64,000 nt of DNA from Gossypium raimondii (Eukaryota; Streptophyta; Magnoliopsida; Malvales; Malvaceae). Shown in pieces: positions 1 to 13,100 of this stretch. Every line of letters starts with the position of its first letter. Position 1 is the stretch's first letter. The notes beneath the pieces are model-generated. The model was not told the origin of the DNA. It made no database searches and saw only the letters and a program-made list of their open reading frames with translations. The position numbers and the translations under genes are program-made. The stretch lies in the NCBI RefSeq assembly GCF_025698545.1, contig NC_068569.1, positions 13,454,001 through 13,518,000 of the forward strand, given 5' to 3'.

Positions 1-32
1 AACAGGGCTCATCTATAATCAACTTACAGGCT

Positions 33-3000
33 CTATACAGGTGCAAACAAAGTAGCTAAACCTTGATCCACGGTTATTTGAAGCTTATCGTACGCCATAT
101 AGCACTTTACATTACCCTTGTATGTTACATTTCCCCTGGCAAGTAGCTCACCATCTGAGTCGATGATCCCTTCCTTCATTGGATCATCGATTCGAGCACC
201 AGGCTCCAACACAAATGCCTTCACCTGTAGTTAATCACAAAGAACATGGATGGTTTTATTGCTAAAGATAGGACCATGGTTCTTCGAATTTTATATAGAA
301 GAAAAGTTACAAAAACCAATCCCAAGGTTAAATGGTTATCGATTAGTTAACTCACCTTAAGGTACATAACGTGTGGACAATGTACATGACTCCCATCATT
401 CATTTTTGATAGTAATGACAGCAAGGATAATTTCGGGATGTCCTTTACGATAATCAAGTCCAAATAACCGTCCGAGAACTGCAATTGCAACCATCAAAAG
501 AAACATGATAGTAATATTAGTCATGCATGCATGTTAGAAACAGAAATCAAACAGAAAATTTCAGACCTGAAAAGTTCAAATTTCAATGGTGAAATCCATC
601 GTGCAAGATTAAACATAATTGAAATTGCATAGAGTAAATGTGGCATGGTTGCAGGAATTTTAATTAGAGATGAAAAATTGAAAAAGTGAGCCGGTCCTTG
701 CTCAGCACATTCTACGTAGTGTAGTAATTCTTTTGGAATCTTAGAGCTTCTAAAGTCTTGAAGACGAAAACAGTCTCTTAGTGAGTGTCGCATTCCTCAA
801 ACTAAGTTTTCTTGAGCTTAAGAGGGCATCAAAATGCAAAACTCTGGCAGCTATGAAGCTTCATATGCTATAGATTATACAGAATGAAACCTCATTTGCT
901 TTGGTTTGTATTAATGGATGCTTTTAAAGTGCTAAGATTAAGTCAGAGAAGAACATAGTAGTATCTTTCTAAACTTTAGTGTCAATTCCACTGGAGTTTG
1001 GACAAACTCAAAATTTGAGGTTAATGACACTGCAGATGCTACTTACGGGTTAAAGGCGAAAGGAAGTTGCTCATGTATAAGGCAGAGGATAGCAAAAAAT
1101 TAAGACATATTTTATGGATAATAGAACAAATAATTGAATTCACAAGTTAGTGTAAAATAAACCATTGCATTGGGTGCAGCCAGGACATCTTCACTTCCCC
1201 ACGGTACATTATGAAGCCAGATTGAAACAAATGGTCCGCTAATAGTCCTCCAATGCATGTTCTCCAACTTAACATCGGATCCAAGGTACCCAGGCTGTTG
1301 AATGTTAAGGGACTCTTGTTGACTTGTGCTTGTTTCACAGGAAGGTTCACCAGAATAACTGGTTTGCTCGCCATACTCTTCAAAGCCAGGAGCAGGCACA
1401 AAAGAAACACGTCCATTGTAATGCCTTAAATATGTTATACGTTGAAGAGCCTACAGAGGAAACACAAAGACTATTCTCATTACCAAATCCCAAACTATTT
1501 ATGCAGCCATACTGGCTGTGCCCTAAATGAGGTGCTAAAGCTATATAAAAGTCCATGTGCACAACAACAACCAGATCAGATGAAGGGATATACATAGAAA
1601 TCAATACGAGCACTCCCCATCCATCTATACTTTTCAGATTCGATGTCAATGTCTGCTATCAGACCTGGAAAAAAAAACATTCGCCAAAATGTTAAAAGTG
1701 CAATAATTTTAAAGTTTGTGACCTGTAGTCAAAACCAGCCAGATACACGCATTGCCAAACTTTGATTAATGGAAGGAGGAATAATTTTACATACCCCATG
1801 CAAGCATCAAGACACTAAAAAATCTTGTTTTCCCTTGCGAGATAGTAGCTACATCCAACGAACGTGTATGCCCTGTCAGGAGTACTATATTAAGCCCAAA
1901 AATTTTTCAATCAAAATGAAATACTATTTGCTGCTCAGAGAAAGAAAAAAATAACTATGTTCTTAATGAAATAAAAGACACCCTTGTTAACCTCTGATAA
2001 CAGCAAGAATGGCATTAGATGGGCTACATATTTCACCAGCTGAATCCAGCAAAGACTTCACCATGCCATTTCCCGTTCCTACACCATATACAATCAGATA
2101 TCAACACTGCCCAAATAAGTCATTAGAATAGTTTTCTAATTAAGTATGGAAAAAAAAAAGCAAACCAATCAGAATCATAATGAACCAGAAAATACTGAAT
2201 AGATAATAAAAATCAAATTGGCAAAGAAACTCTTTACGCCTCACATTCTGAACCAGTAAATCATTGCGAAGAGGTCCCAAAAGTGGTAAACTTTTATGAA
2301 AGAGAGAGCTTTGGTTTCAACTTACAACTAACATAAAACCACAAATTTTAAAGGTTCCAAAAATTAATAAACTCCTTCAAAGCACAATCCAAGCACAGAT
2401 TTACATTCATTAATTACAGTTTAAGAAATTTTATCTTATACTAACATGGTGATAGAGAGAAAACGCACCAGCAGGAACCATTCCTATAGGCATCTTTATT
2501 GCATCACTCCAATCTTCTCTTTCAAGTAATCCATTTATCACCTACTAAAAGGTGGCAACAATGTTGAGATATTGAAAAAAAAAACACCCAAATTTACAAT
2601 AATAATCCAATATTCAGAGAATTGGATTAACTAACCTCAACAAGGATTCCATCGCCACTAACACAAACAATTCCATCATATTTTGATAAATCCAAGGTTT
2701 TGACAACTTCTTTAGCATGCAGCTGATGTTTAGTTTCTGAAAGTTTGTGATTGTCATCGAAATTTATAAAAGAGAACGGAATTGTGTTAAGTTAAAACAT
2801 GGATTTAATGGGGAGAAAAACATTGAATCCAAACCTATGACAGTAAACTGTATATCAGCATCTTCAAGGCAAGGTCTTACATCTTCTACGAAAATTTTAG
2901 TTGCACATTTCTTCCCTCCAAACGGGTTCACAAATATCAATAGTCTCTTTGGCCTACCTGTTACGAAAACAAAAATTGTTACGATAAATAATTCAAATTA

Positions 3001-3376
3001 TAAAACTTGAAAAAAGAAAATGACTTTCTTTTAAAATTGTACCGAGAGAATCAATATAATCACGAAGCTTCTGAGACCAGAGAGTGAGCGATTCCTCAGA
3101 GAGAGGCTCGAACACGAAACTCTGCCTCCCTATACCTCCCATGTTCGCGAAACAGAGGATTCTATCTCTCTTTTCGACGACGACATTGACTCGGATTCTA
3201 GAACCTTCGAAGGTGAATCCGAGAGCCTCCTTCTCAACGTTCAAGCACCGCCGGTCGTTATGGTTCCACAAAAGCTTCCCGTCTCTGGTGAACGTCAGGG
3301 GAACCACTTTCCCGTTGACGAGGACTCGGTCTGATATGAAGGGTGAGAGGTTCTCTGAATCACTACGTTGATCCAT
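33..3376 (-). CDS. SPHK1: sphingosine (long-chain base) kinase, 10 exons, complete
   Basis: Phosphorylates sphingoid long-chain bases to their 1-phosphates, lipid signals tied to ABA and stomatal responses in plants. Reading 5' to 3' on the minus strand, coding exons are 3376-3043, 2957-2835, 2736-2636, 2541-2469, 2078-1992, 1872-1795, 1664-1594, 1450-1163, 478-356 and 224-33. All introns are GT-AG and the joined frame gives 489 residues, close to the roughly 485 of Arabidopsis SPHK1. Residues 1-110 form the plant-type N-terminal extension. The diacylglycerol-kinase-like catalytic domain starts near residue 112 (RPKRLLIFVNPFGGKK), with the nucleotide-binding SGDG at 179-182 and GTGNGM at 211-216. 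The C-terminus YDKLQITVDQGLATLF is typical of the family. Residues about 295-340, between the two catalytic halves, are polar and poorly conserved. The gene is divergent from the NOL12-like gene. Exon borders are mine and not supported by transcripts. Confidence 0.93.
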
Positions 3377-4125
3377 AGTGTTAACTGGTTTTCAAAAATG
3401 GCAGGCATCTGGCAATTATTAATGGGAAGGTACGGTTTGGTTGGGTTTAAGACGGCAGAGGGCGGGGATGGAGTGGGATTGAGAAGTTTCTGATTCGCTT
3501 CGCGGTTCTTGGTCAAATCGTTTGTTGCTTTTGGACGGCTCTTTTTTTCTTTTCCACCCTCTGTGGCGCGCTATTCATTTATTTACATTACACATAATGT
3601 AGCGGGTAAGACTTATGGTATTGTGATTATTTTAATTTCATTTTTTATGACAGTCGATATTTTCATGACGTTCTTTTTGTTGCTGTTGTGAATGATATTT
3701 GTCATCACGTTGAACACCGTTCGAGAAATAATATTGAATAGATTGTAGACAAATGAATCAATCACGTAAAGTAAGTTTTGAAGGTACCATTTCATAGTTG
3801 AAAAAAATATAATGAAATTTGAAATGGATAGTATTCAAGAAAAAAATTTATCATTTTAAAAGTGATTAAAAGATAAATAATAAAGATTTAAGGAAATTTA
3901 CCATAAAAAAATGGAAAGGAGCGTGGCGGGTAATGATTGCGCCATTTAGGATTTCCGATCCCTCCACCGTCGAGCTTGTTTGAGTTGAAAGATAAAATAC
4001 TGGACCGGGTTAATAACCCAACACATGCCACGTTGAGCCCAGACCTAAAGCCTGTCTCCAAAACCCCGGCTCGTTAAACCTTACATTGCAATCTAGGGAG
4101 AGACGAAGCTGCTCTGTTTGCTGCC
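3377..4125. promoter_or_regulatory. shared divergent promoter region between sphingosine kinase and NOL12-like gene
   Basis: The two start codons point away from each other and lie about 750 bp apart, so both promoters must sit here or overlap. AGCCCA at 4036-4041 is a site II element (TGGGCT on the other strand), a motif common upstream of plant ribosome-biogenesis genes, which fits the NOL12-like gene. The middle (about 3560-3900) is AT-rich with no coding signal. Transcription starts cannot be fixed from sequence. Confidence 0.5.
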
Positions 4126-5794
4126 ATGGGAGGAGGAGAAGAAGAATACGAAGAGGAAGCACCGGTGCTACAATCGAAGCCCCGAGGCCGCCACATAACG
4201 AAAAGAGCTCTCAAAAACAAAGCACTCTCCGTTTCTTTCAACGAGAAGGATCTCAGGTACCATACCACGCGCATAACTCATTCTTTATTTCCACCCTAGG
4301 GAAAAAGGCTAATATTTGCTTTGCTTTGCTTTGATACTTGGTGAATTGGTAAGGGATTACGTTACTGGGTTTCACAAGAGGAAGAAGAAGCGAAGAAAGG
4401 AAGCCCATAAGAAGCAAGAGCAGGCTGAACGACGCAAGCGTATTGAACAGCGCAAAAAGGTTTTCCTTTTCTTCTATCTTTTTACCTGTTTCGGACGATG
4501 CTATTGTATTTCGATTCAAATCAAATATCTTCAAACTGCAGCTAATATTTGTTAAATTTGCACTTTTTTGCCATAGTGGTTGCTTTAAAATCGAATAGTT
4601 ACGGCTGTTGAAGATTGCTTGTAACATATAAAGGAAATTAGTTCACCGATTCTATTCCATTTCCCTATGCAAATAGAAACCAATTATCATAGGCATAGCC
4701 ACTCAGAAAGGATTGCCACCATTAATCTGCCAATGAGATTTGAATAACAAGATTGGGAGAAACCTTGTTCTGAAACCTTGTTCTTCCTTTTCATTCCCAC
4801 CTTTGCAATGAAATTAGACTTGTGTTGCTCCTATTCTTCATTTTCTCTAAAGAACTCATGTCCAATGCTTGTAACAGACAAACATTCAAACATGTGTACG
4901 GGTATAGATTCTTCAGATATATGGGAAAAACTTAGAAAACATTAAGCATTCTGTGCAAACACATACCAATATTTGACAATCACCCCCCGAGTTCGAGTAA
5001 CATAGCATTATACAAGGAATTGGAGGATCTCTTCAGGAGTTCACATATCTGCTTTCAACCCTAGTAGATTCAAGCATTTAACTTTGTGTGTTATGTTTGC
5101 TGCATACAGAGTCTACTTAGTTTTATGTTTGTATTTGGCTTTCCTATCTAACTTGAAAACAATCCGAAGTTACTTCTTTGGTTGGTGAAATCATCAGAGA
5201 AAGTTAGAAAAAGAATTTGCCCTATATGGGGGAGCACTTCCCAAGACAAGCTCGGGACCTGATGGAATTGATGAGAACAACGAAGATGATGAACAAAGAG
5301 AGCCAAGTGCATCAGTTTCTGGTATATTTCTAATCCTACAAGCTGATGGATTCACAAGCTACTATAATGTTTATTGACTATAGAGGACAACGGTTTTCTT
5401 TGCTTTCAATCGCTATATTGCACTGGCATTTTTATGATACAAAGCTCAAACATATTGTTTATCTTATTATGTGGTCGGCTTTTGTTTATCTGTGGAAGGG
5501 ACAACTATGTATGATGGTGGAAACATGACAGTCACTGTGATTACTAGTGAGATTTCTCGTGAGGAAGAAGATTTCACTAGTGCAAAGACTCAAACTACGA
5601 TGCTCAGATCAGTCGGAGATAAAGTTGATAAAAAACTCGCCTTAACTGTGAGCAAAAGTAAACCCTTCAAGAGAGTTGCTAAACACAGACCTAAGCCACC
5701 AAGTAAAAGAGAGAAAAATAAGGGGAAGAAAAGGAGCAAGAACTCGCATTTAATCCTACATCGGACAAATTTTTCAGTAGACTTGGATACTTGA
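4126..5794 (+). CDS. NOL12/RRP17-family nucleolar protein, 4 exons, complete
   Basis: A member of the Nop25/NOL12 (yeast Rrp17) family, nucleolar proteins needed for pre-rRNA processing and large-subunit maturation. Exons are 4126-4256, 4354-4459, 5198-5321 and 5499-5794, giving 218 residues; human NOL12 has 213. The acidic N-terminus (MGGGEEEYEEEAP) is followed by VSFNEKDLRDYVTGFHKRK, the conserved family start. A long Lys/Arg/Glu helix follows (about residues 48-90, with KRKKKRRKEAHKKQEQ and RRKRIEQRKKRKLEKE), then ALYGG. The C-terminus is basic and lysine-rich, fitting nucleolar targeting. Intron 3 (4460-5197) is 738 bp with nothing recognisable in it. The ATG at 4126 was chosen because the frame and the family N-terminus begin there and no in-frame ATG precedes it. 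Splice sites are hand-predicted. Confidence 0.87.
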
Positions 5795-6440
5795 TGTTAT
5801 TTTATATGGAAGGGTGTAACACAAGTTTTAACAGCCCGGATGGATTGGCGGTCTGGGAGTGACCCCTATGTTGTCTCTATCCCGTTTCTTCTCCTGCTGC
5901 CTAGTTTGAAGTTTGGTTCAATGGGAAAACTCCCACTTGCAGTGTATGAATATTTTCCCTTGTCCATTTTGAGTTCAAAAATTGAAGAGATTTATTTTTG
6001 TTCCACCTCCCACTTGAATGCATTTCCAGACTCCCTACATCAAAAGTATCAAGGCTTTTGCTTAATTACTCTGTTTTTCCTCTCTTCAATCAAGTAATTA
6101 CTTTGGCAGAAGATAAAAATGGCCATAGGATTGGTAGCTACTACACTTTTCTTGAAATACATGCTGAACAAGATGTGCAACGCATGATCAAAGACATCTT
6201 TTAAAAAATTAATCTAACCATGGAATGATACACTTTACCGTGTTCCATTTTTCTGTTCTCACTAGTGAATTGTTTTGAAAGATTTTAATTCATATACCTT
6301 TAAAGAATTATAACATAAAATCAAATCGATCCAAAAATTCACATACACTTGTTGGAATTTAAGATTTATACATAGCAATTAGAAATTACGGGATTCATTG
6401 TTTTACAAAAAGAAAAACACATTTCCAATCATTCTTAATT
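5795..6440. other. probable 3' UTR and AT-rich flank of the NOL12-like gene
   Basis: The 3' UTR probably lies in the first few hundred bases. The rest is AT-rich with no supported gene; the short open frames at 5840-6204 have no family signature and no codon pattern. Confidence 0.4.
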
Positions 6441-6763
6441 TGAGTAAATTGATTCCTCTAAAAAGAGTAGAGCGATTTTGAAAGCAATGAACTAAGGATA
6501 ATTAATCATGGTGTTAATGTTTTCTATCAATTAGACATAATTTTAATTGGTATTAATAGCAAATTTAGCTCCCAATGTTTATATATTATTTGTAAATATT
6601 GACCAAATGTGTAAACATTGAAAGCTAAATTTGTTATTATACCGATAAAAGATATGTACAACAAATGAAAACTTTAATATTGTAATTAATTGTCCTTAGT
6701 TGCTCACTTTGAAATTGACAATGATTAAATTGATTTAATTTTTTAGAGGGACTAAATTGCTTA
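6441..6763. mobile_element. foldback MITE of about 320 bp
   Basis: Two inverted arms of about 140 bp flank a short loop near 6590. The inner arms are nearly perfect: AGCAAATTTAGCTCCCAAT on the left, and its complement, with two changes, at about 6618-6640. The outer ends also pair (AAATTGATTCCTCTAAAAA against TTTTTTAGAGGGACTAAATT). TTAA occurs just outside both ends, a possible target duplication. It has no coding capacity, as expected for a non-autonomous DNA element. Confidence 0.65.
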
Positions 6764-7690
6764 ATATCGAAATTGAGATAAACTATAATACGAATGTTTT
6801 TTTTTCTATTGAGAGTGAAATATTATATTATATATATATACATTATTACAAGTAAAAAAATTGAACACGGTTTTTTTACATTTGGTAAATTAGAAATTTT
6901 CACATCTTAAACTAATTTTCAAAACAAAATTTTCATATTAATATCACTAATATTAAAGTTTATCCACATTTAAATTAATGCATATAATCTAAATTCAAAC
7001 TTATTAAAGTTTAAATTATCATGTTTTAAATAAAATATATAATATGGATTAAAATTTACCTAATTTTATTGTATTAATAAAATCCCTAATTAAGTTAGTG
7101 TCACAAGTTAATCATGTGCCAACTTGATTAAAAATTATTACTATACCTGTTATTAAATGATTACATTTATTATTTTGATAATTTATTTTATATTTTTAAA
7201 ATAAAATAATTAAAATTGACATGAATTTATGTTTAATGGAGTTATGAACTTGTGTATACAATGTTGGATAAGAAAATCAATTACATCTTGTAAACAAGAC
7301 ATTAAGGGATATTATCTCATTAAGTCCTTTTGTGTTTTAATAGCTTTCTTTGTGGAATTCCATCTCACCATTTTATTTATGTAGTCCTCTGTATTTATCA
7401 ATGGATTTAAATTGAGGCTTAATTAAAATACAAATTATGCCATTAAAATTTTCAGTGTTTTTATAATTTTTTAAAAGTTCTAACTCAAAAATTCATTTTG
7501 TAGTCGTCCATCTTATTTGAAGCTTAATTAAAAAAATTGCAAAATAAACCCTCACATATTTTATTCATTTTTAAAGTTTAACATCAATACAATTAATAAT
7601 GAAAATATTCATAGCATTAAATATTTTTTAACTAAATATATATTTCTTACAATATTCCTAAACAATTCCTTTGAATATTATTTCCTTTTT

Positions 7691-7996
7691 TATATATTAA
7701 AATTAGTGAAAATAATAAAATAATTCTTAAATGCATTAGATTAATTGTTTTTCCCCTCAGGAACTGAACTAAATATTTTGGATCTTTTGAATTAATCGCA
7801 AACATATTTGGATAATATCAAATATAACTCCACATATTTGCTAATTAATTTGTACATATTAAAATTTAGTGAAAACAATAAAATAATTCTTAAACGCATT
7901 AAAATGATTATTATTTTTCCTTAATTTGGATCTTTTGAATTAATTGCAAACATATTCAGGTACTATCAAATATAACTTCACATATTTACTAATTTA
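7691..7996. repeat. imperfect tandem duplication, unit about 150 bp
   Basis: Copy 1 (about 7691-7850) and copy 2 (about 7851-7996) share AATAAAATAATTCTTAAA, TTTGGATCTTTTGAATTAAT and ACATATTTRCTAATT in the same order. Copy 2 has lost about 15 bp in the middle. It is a local segmental duplication in non-coding DNA. Confidence 0.75.
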
Positions 7997-9053
7997 AAAA
8001 TAAAAATAAATTAAGAAAAATTGAATAAAAATAATATGAAGCATGTTCAATAATTTAAGGAAATTTGTATAGTTTTAACATTTTCACCTTACAAATAATG
8101 AAGTTGCAAACACATATAATTTTTCAACATACAATTAAAAAATTAAATTAAAATTGACACAAATCAATCATAAATCATAATATAAACTATCAAGATTCTA
8201 AAAGTTAAAAATATATTTTTTAATTTTCTCAATCATAATATTTTCAAAATGTTAGAAATTTTGTAATAATTTTTAATAAATAAATGTAATACATTTTGAA
8301 TTTATATATACAATCAAAGTCGTGCATTGCACATGATAACAAAGTAACAAACTAGTGTATATATATATTATAAGGTTGTTAAGTTTTAATGTGTTCATAC
8401 TATAAATATTTGACATGTGTCGAGGGAAAAAATATTTATGGAAGAAAAATTACAATATAAACCCTTAACCTTTTTTATATAATTTTTAATGGAGCTTTGC
8501 AAGTTATATTTTTGTAACAAATCTTTCTAATTTACTAGTATTCAATAATTCAATTTACAATTTTACATAATGTTAGAAATAAATTATTAGTGGTCACAAT
8601 AATTAAATTTAATTAGCAATCTATATTCACTTTGTATTCAATGATTTATCTAGTAGTGGGATAATATTTATATAAAACCTTCACAGATATCTGAGTGATT
8701 CATTTATAATTTAAACTTAAAAAGAAAAAAAAATCCCTTTTGATTTCAACCAGAATTTTTCCTAGCCTTTTTAAAATAATTTTTTTGCGACATAATTGAA
8801 GTTTGTGAAAAGAATAGGTTATCTGATTTGATAGTCATATAATGCGGTTGCATGACTGATCCCGTCCCGGGTGTTTTTGTCTGGTTGAGAATAAATGGAC
8901 CAAAACTGTTGCCTTTTTTTTTAAAAAAAATAGAATAAAATCTGTCCGAAGTCTTGGATGAAATGATGGTTAGGTTTGGCCTCTGTTTCCTTTTAACATA
9001 AAGTTTTGCTTAAACCACAACAATGGATTGGAAATTAGTTAACTAAGCCAGAC

Positions 9054-9117
9054 AAAACAGATCCCCCCCCCCCCCATGAGTAATGCCACAAAACAGATCC
9101 CCCCAATGATTAATACC
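9054..9117. repeat. poly-C tract with a short flanking duplication
   Basis: AAAACAGATC followed by 13 C and ATGAGTAATGCC recurs about 36 bp later as AAAACAGATC, a shorter C run and AATGATTAATACC. The C tract has changed length between copies. Confidence 0.75.
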
Positions 9118-9132
9118 TAAGGGAAGTATTTG

Positions 9133-9513
9133 ATTATGATTAGGTTAAAATTTGTCATAACTCCTGTACTATTTGAAAATTAAAAATTTTCTCCTTGTAT
9201 TTTTATTTTAGAATATTAATTTTTATCTTTCAAATTTTAAATTTTAAGTCCAGTTATTAAATTTTAAAATTAAATTGAAGTTCAATATAACATATTATTT
9301 TGGTTACATAGTTATGAGGTGAGTTTTTTTTAATTTTAAATTGTTATACCAACAAATTTAACAAAATACTTTAATAATATTAACAACTGGACCTGAAATT
9401 TAAAATCTGAAAAGTAGATGAATTAAATTTTAAAATTAAATATAAAGGACTAAATTCTAAATTTTCAAAAGATAGAGGGACTTATAACATATTTTAACTT
9501 TATGATTATTATG
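9133..9513. mobile_element. foldback MITE of about 380 bp upstream of CBP60
   Basis: The left arm (ATGATTAGGTTAAAATTTGT, then ACTCCTGTACTATTTGAAAA) pairs with the complement of the right arm, which ends in ATATTTTAACTTTATGATTA. Arms of about 130 bp surround a loop near 9300-9370. Divergent members with the same layout lie at 24925-25270, 39040-39462 and 58068-58332. It is non-coding. Confidence 0.65.
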
Positions 9514-10185
9514 TATGGATATTAGTAATAAGGAAAATAAACCTGTATGCGAAATCGACAGAAATTCAAACAATTTCGTAAACGTAACAGTGCCTATCAC
9601 GTACGTATACGAACCAACAATCATTACTCCTAACTACAAAGTTGAAATTAAACGCAAATAATTACAAACACGTAAAGCGTAGGAGAGATTCCGTAATCGA
9701 ACGGCTCTGTAAAAGAAGGGAAAAAAAAAAGGACAACGAAGATCATAGCTGAGCGGGGACGACCGTGCGAATTTTGTAAAGAGATTTCTAAACAGATTGG
9801 CCACAGTGCCAAAGTCATCACTGTGAGTAAACACAACATTGTCCACAACGCAATAACAACAACGAAAGTTCGCCGACGTTTCCTTGAACCTTCTCTTCCT
9901 AAAATCCAATTCCCTCGCTTTTCACTTTACTCCTCCTCTCTTTTTCTTTTTCAAAAAGGAAAAAAAAAAAGGAGAGAGAAATTTTATTCTCTTCTTTTTT
10001 GGGTGGATAAAAATCGAATCACCTTTGAAGAGAAAGAGAAGTGTTTTTCGAGTTTGGGGTTGTGTTTTTTTGAGAAATGCAAAGTTCAAAATAAGCTAGG
10101 AGAAGTGGGAAAAGAAAGAGAGAGAGAGAAGTTTTGCTGTGTTAGTAGTTTCTGGGCAACCAAACAGGGCTGAGTTTGAAAAAAA
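9514..10185 (+). promoter_or_regulatory. promoter and 5' leader of the CBP60 gene
   Basis: About 670 bp between the MITE and the CBP60 start codon. From about 9880 it becomes purine- and T-run-rich like a plant 5' leader, including a GAGAGAGA stretch near 10116-10130. A five-codon upstream reading frame (ATG at 10077, stop at 10092-10094) lies in the probable leader. No clear TATA box was chosen. Confidence 0.4.
10077..10094 (+). promoter_or_regulatory. upstream open reading frame in the CBP60 leader
   Basis: ATG CAA AGT TCA AAA TAA encodes MQSSK and ends 91 bp before the main start codon. If the transcript starts upstream of 10077 this short frame could slow initiation. No conserved peptide is recognised. 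Confidence 0.35.
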
Positions 10186-13100
10186 ATGCAAATGAAGTAT
10201 CTGGCGAGAGAGAAGAGAGGTTTAGATTCGAGTTCTGGTGATGAAGGGCCTGACAGGAAACGACCTGCTCTTGCTAGGTCTCTTCACTCTCCTCTTTTCT
10301 CAAATCAAACATTTTGTTGATTTTGTATTATATTTATTTATTTTGGGTGCAATGCGGTTAATGTAAGGATACAGTTTTAATTGAATTCCGAGTTCAGTGA
10401 ATTGAATCTGAAACATGCTATGCATTAAATGGTTTACTTTAGATTCTGTTAGACGTTATTGGAATTTGGCATAGCCAATATATATATTTAGACAAAAACT
10501 CTTAAACAGCTTTCTCAGGGAATAAAATCTATTCTTTTAAAAGAATAATTTTGGATTATTCTGGTTTAATTATATATAAAATATAAAGAGCATGGAGACC
10601 ATAGTTGTGTTGTTTTATTACGAGCCAAATGAAAAATGGGGCATGGGTGTTAGTGCCAGTTGCAGTGTTTGACTGACCGAGCTTAGTAAAACCATAAAAA
10701 AAATAAAAAAAAAAATAAACCTGTCTTTCTTGCCTCGACTTTGTTTTTGTAAGATTTATGAAAAACGAGCAACTTTACTACTGAGGAATCAAGATTTGAT
10801 GTATAGTTTTAAATGGTGTTTGGGTTCATCCTTGTGTCAAACTGCTGCTAGTTTTTTTGGTAACATAAAGCTTTAACATTGATGCAGTGTGATTGTTGAA
10901 GCACTGAAGGTGGATAGTCTGCAGAAACTTTGCTCATCATTGGAGCCTATTCTTCGGAGAGTTGTAAGATTCTGTTTTTATTCTTCTCTTTTGATCTTCT
11001 TTCCATATTCTCATTTTGAAGCTGATGTTCTATAAACTCAAACACTTCTGGTCTGGGTAATATGAACAGGTCAGTGAAGAAGTGGAACGTGCTTTAGCAA
11101 AGCTGGGCTCTGCCAAGCTTTCGGCTAAGTATGGAATTCCTTTTTTTTTCTTTTTTGGTTCTAAAATTGTAATAATAATACAAGAAGAAAATGGTTTCAA
11201 TACTTTTGGAAAACTTTCTTTTTAATCATTGCTCTATCTCCCAATAAAATTTTATTGCAAAAATAATCAGGTTTGGAATAACACTTACATTGTACTAGCG
11301 CATTTGGTTTTTCTTTCACTTATGTGCCCCATTACTGTTCATCTAATCACAACATTATTGTCTATTATAATACTGTTGGTTGCATTCATTCTCATTTATT
11401 TGGCTTCAAATTTCATCTCTTCTTCTCTTGATTATTCGGAAATCTGGTGACTGTTGCTTCTACTGATGCAGTTTTTCCCCGCATTGTTCCAATTAATGTG
11501 TTTTCCAGTTACCATTAAGAGTATTTTTGTGAGGAGTTTTTGATGATTCTGCATTTTGTTTTCGTACTCACAATGGTTTAGAAAATGCAGGTCTTCTCCT
11601 AAGTGGATGGAAGGACCTGATGGAAGAAATTTGCAGCTGCACTTTAGATCCAGGTTGTCCCTTCCTCTGTTTACAGGAGGGAAGGTCGAAGGGGAGCAAG
11701 GTACCGCTATCCATATCGTCCTGGTCAACGCAAACACCGGTCATGTCGTAACATGCGGTCCCGAATCCGTAGCCAAGCTTGATGTCTTCGTGCTCGAGGG
11801 TGATTTTAACAATGAAGATGATGATAACTGGACTGAAGAAGAATTTGACAGTCATATCGTCAAGGAGCGTGAAGGGAAGAGGCCACTACTAACTGGAGAT
11901 CTGCAAGTAATGCTCAAGGATGGTGCAGGAACACTAGGGGAGTTGACATTTACTGACAACTCGAGCTGGATTAGGAGCAGGAAATTCAGGCTGGGGCTAA
12001 AGGTTGCCCCTGGTTGTTGTGATGGTATCCGTATTCGTGAAGCGAAAACAGAAGCCTTCACCGTTAAGGATCACCGAGGAGAATGTGAGTGCTCTTAAAT
12101 TTGGTTATAAAACCAAGCATCCGTATTTGGGCAGTGAAACAGACTTAAAAGCCAGTAAACCATTGTCTATTTTCTTTTCCTTTTTGTTTTCACTTAACAG
12201 TATATAAGAAACACTATCCACCTGCGTTACACGATGAAGTGTGGAGATTAGAGAAGATTGGCAAAGATGGGTCGTTTCACAAGCGGCTCAATAAAGCTGG
12301 GATCTTTACAGTTGAAGACTTTCTACGACTTGTGATTAGGGACTCACAAAGGCTGAGAAATGTAAGGCTTCTTTGTCTCATCCTCTAATCTCAATCATAT
12401 TTTAATTCTTCTTCTTCTTCTTCTTCTTCTTCTTTCTGTAACTAAATTTTGACCCATTTCTTGTAGATTCTTGGAAGTGGAATGTCTAATAAGATGTGGG
12501 ATGTTCTGGTGGAGCATGCAAAAACTTGTGTTCTAAGTGGGAAACTTTATGTTTATTACCCTGATGATGTGAGAAGTGTTGGCATAGTCTTTAACAGCAT
12601 CCACGAGTTGAGTGGCCTAATTGCTAATGGACAATTTTATGCAGCTGATTCTCTTGCAGACAACCAGAAGGTAAATATATACTTGCATTCATCTTCAAAC
12701 CGGTTTAGGCTACAGAAGAAAATGGAACATTATCTACTACTCCTAATTTTTCCTATATGATAATTAATTGAAATGGCTTTGTTTTTGGCTTCTTGCAGGT
12801 TTACGTGGATGCTTTGGTGAAGAAAGCATATGAAAATTGGATGCATGTTATAGAGTATGATAGTAAATCTCTGCTAGGGTCTAAGGAAGATGACAGTGCA
12901 GGTCCTTCACAAGCCAATGTTCCAATGGATCCACAAGGTTATCCAATTTCAATCAACCAGCAACACACTCTACCAACCCTGTCAGTCCCAGTTCCTTCTG
13001 AGCAGCCTCCTATAGATTCTAGTCTAAATGTTGGAGGTAATGAGATTTTCACTTTTTATGTGCTGTCTGCTTTTCAGCTTGTCAGACTGTTATATATTAA

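Larger units (their letters stand above)
6764..9132. other. AT-rich intergenic DNA without a gene
   Basis: More than 2 kb of very AT-rich sequence with many stops in all frames. It holds the imperfect tandem duplication at 7691-7996 and the poly-C duplication near 9054-9117, listed separately. Nothing else was recognised. Confidence 0.6.

Noticed and set aside
11432-12061. Minus-strand frames of 69-101 codons opposite CBP60 exon 4
   Set aside because: They are antisense shadows of a well-supported exon.
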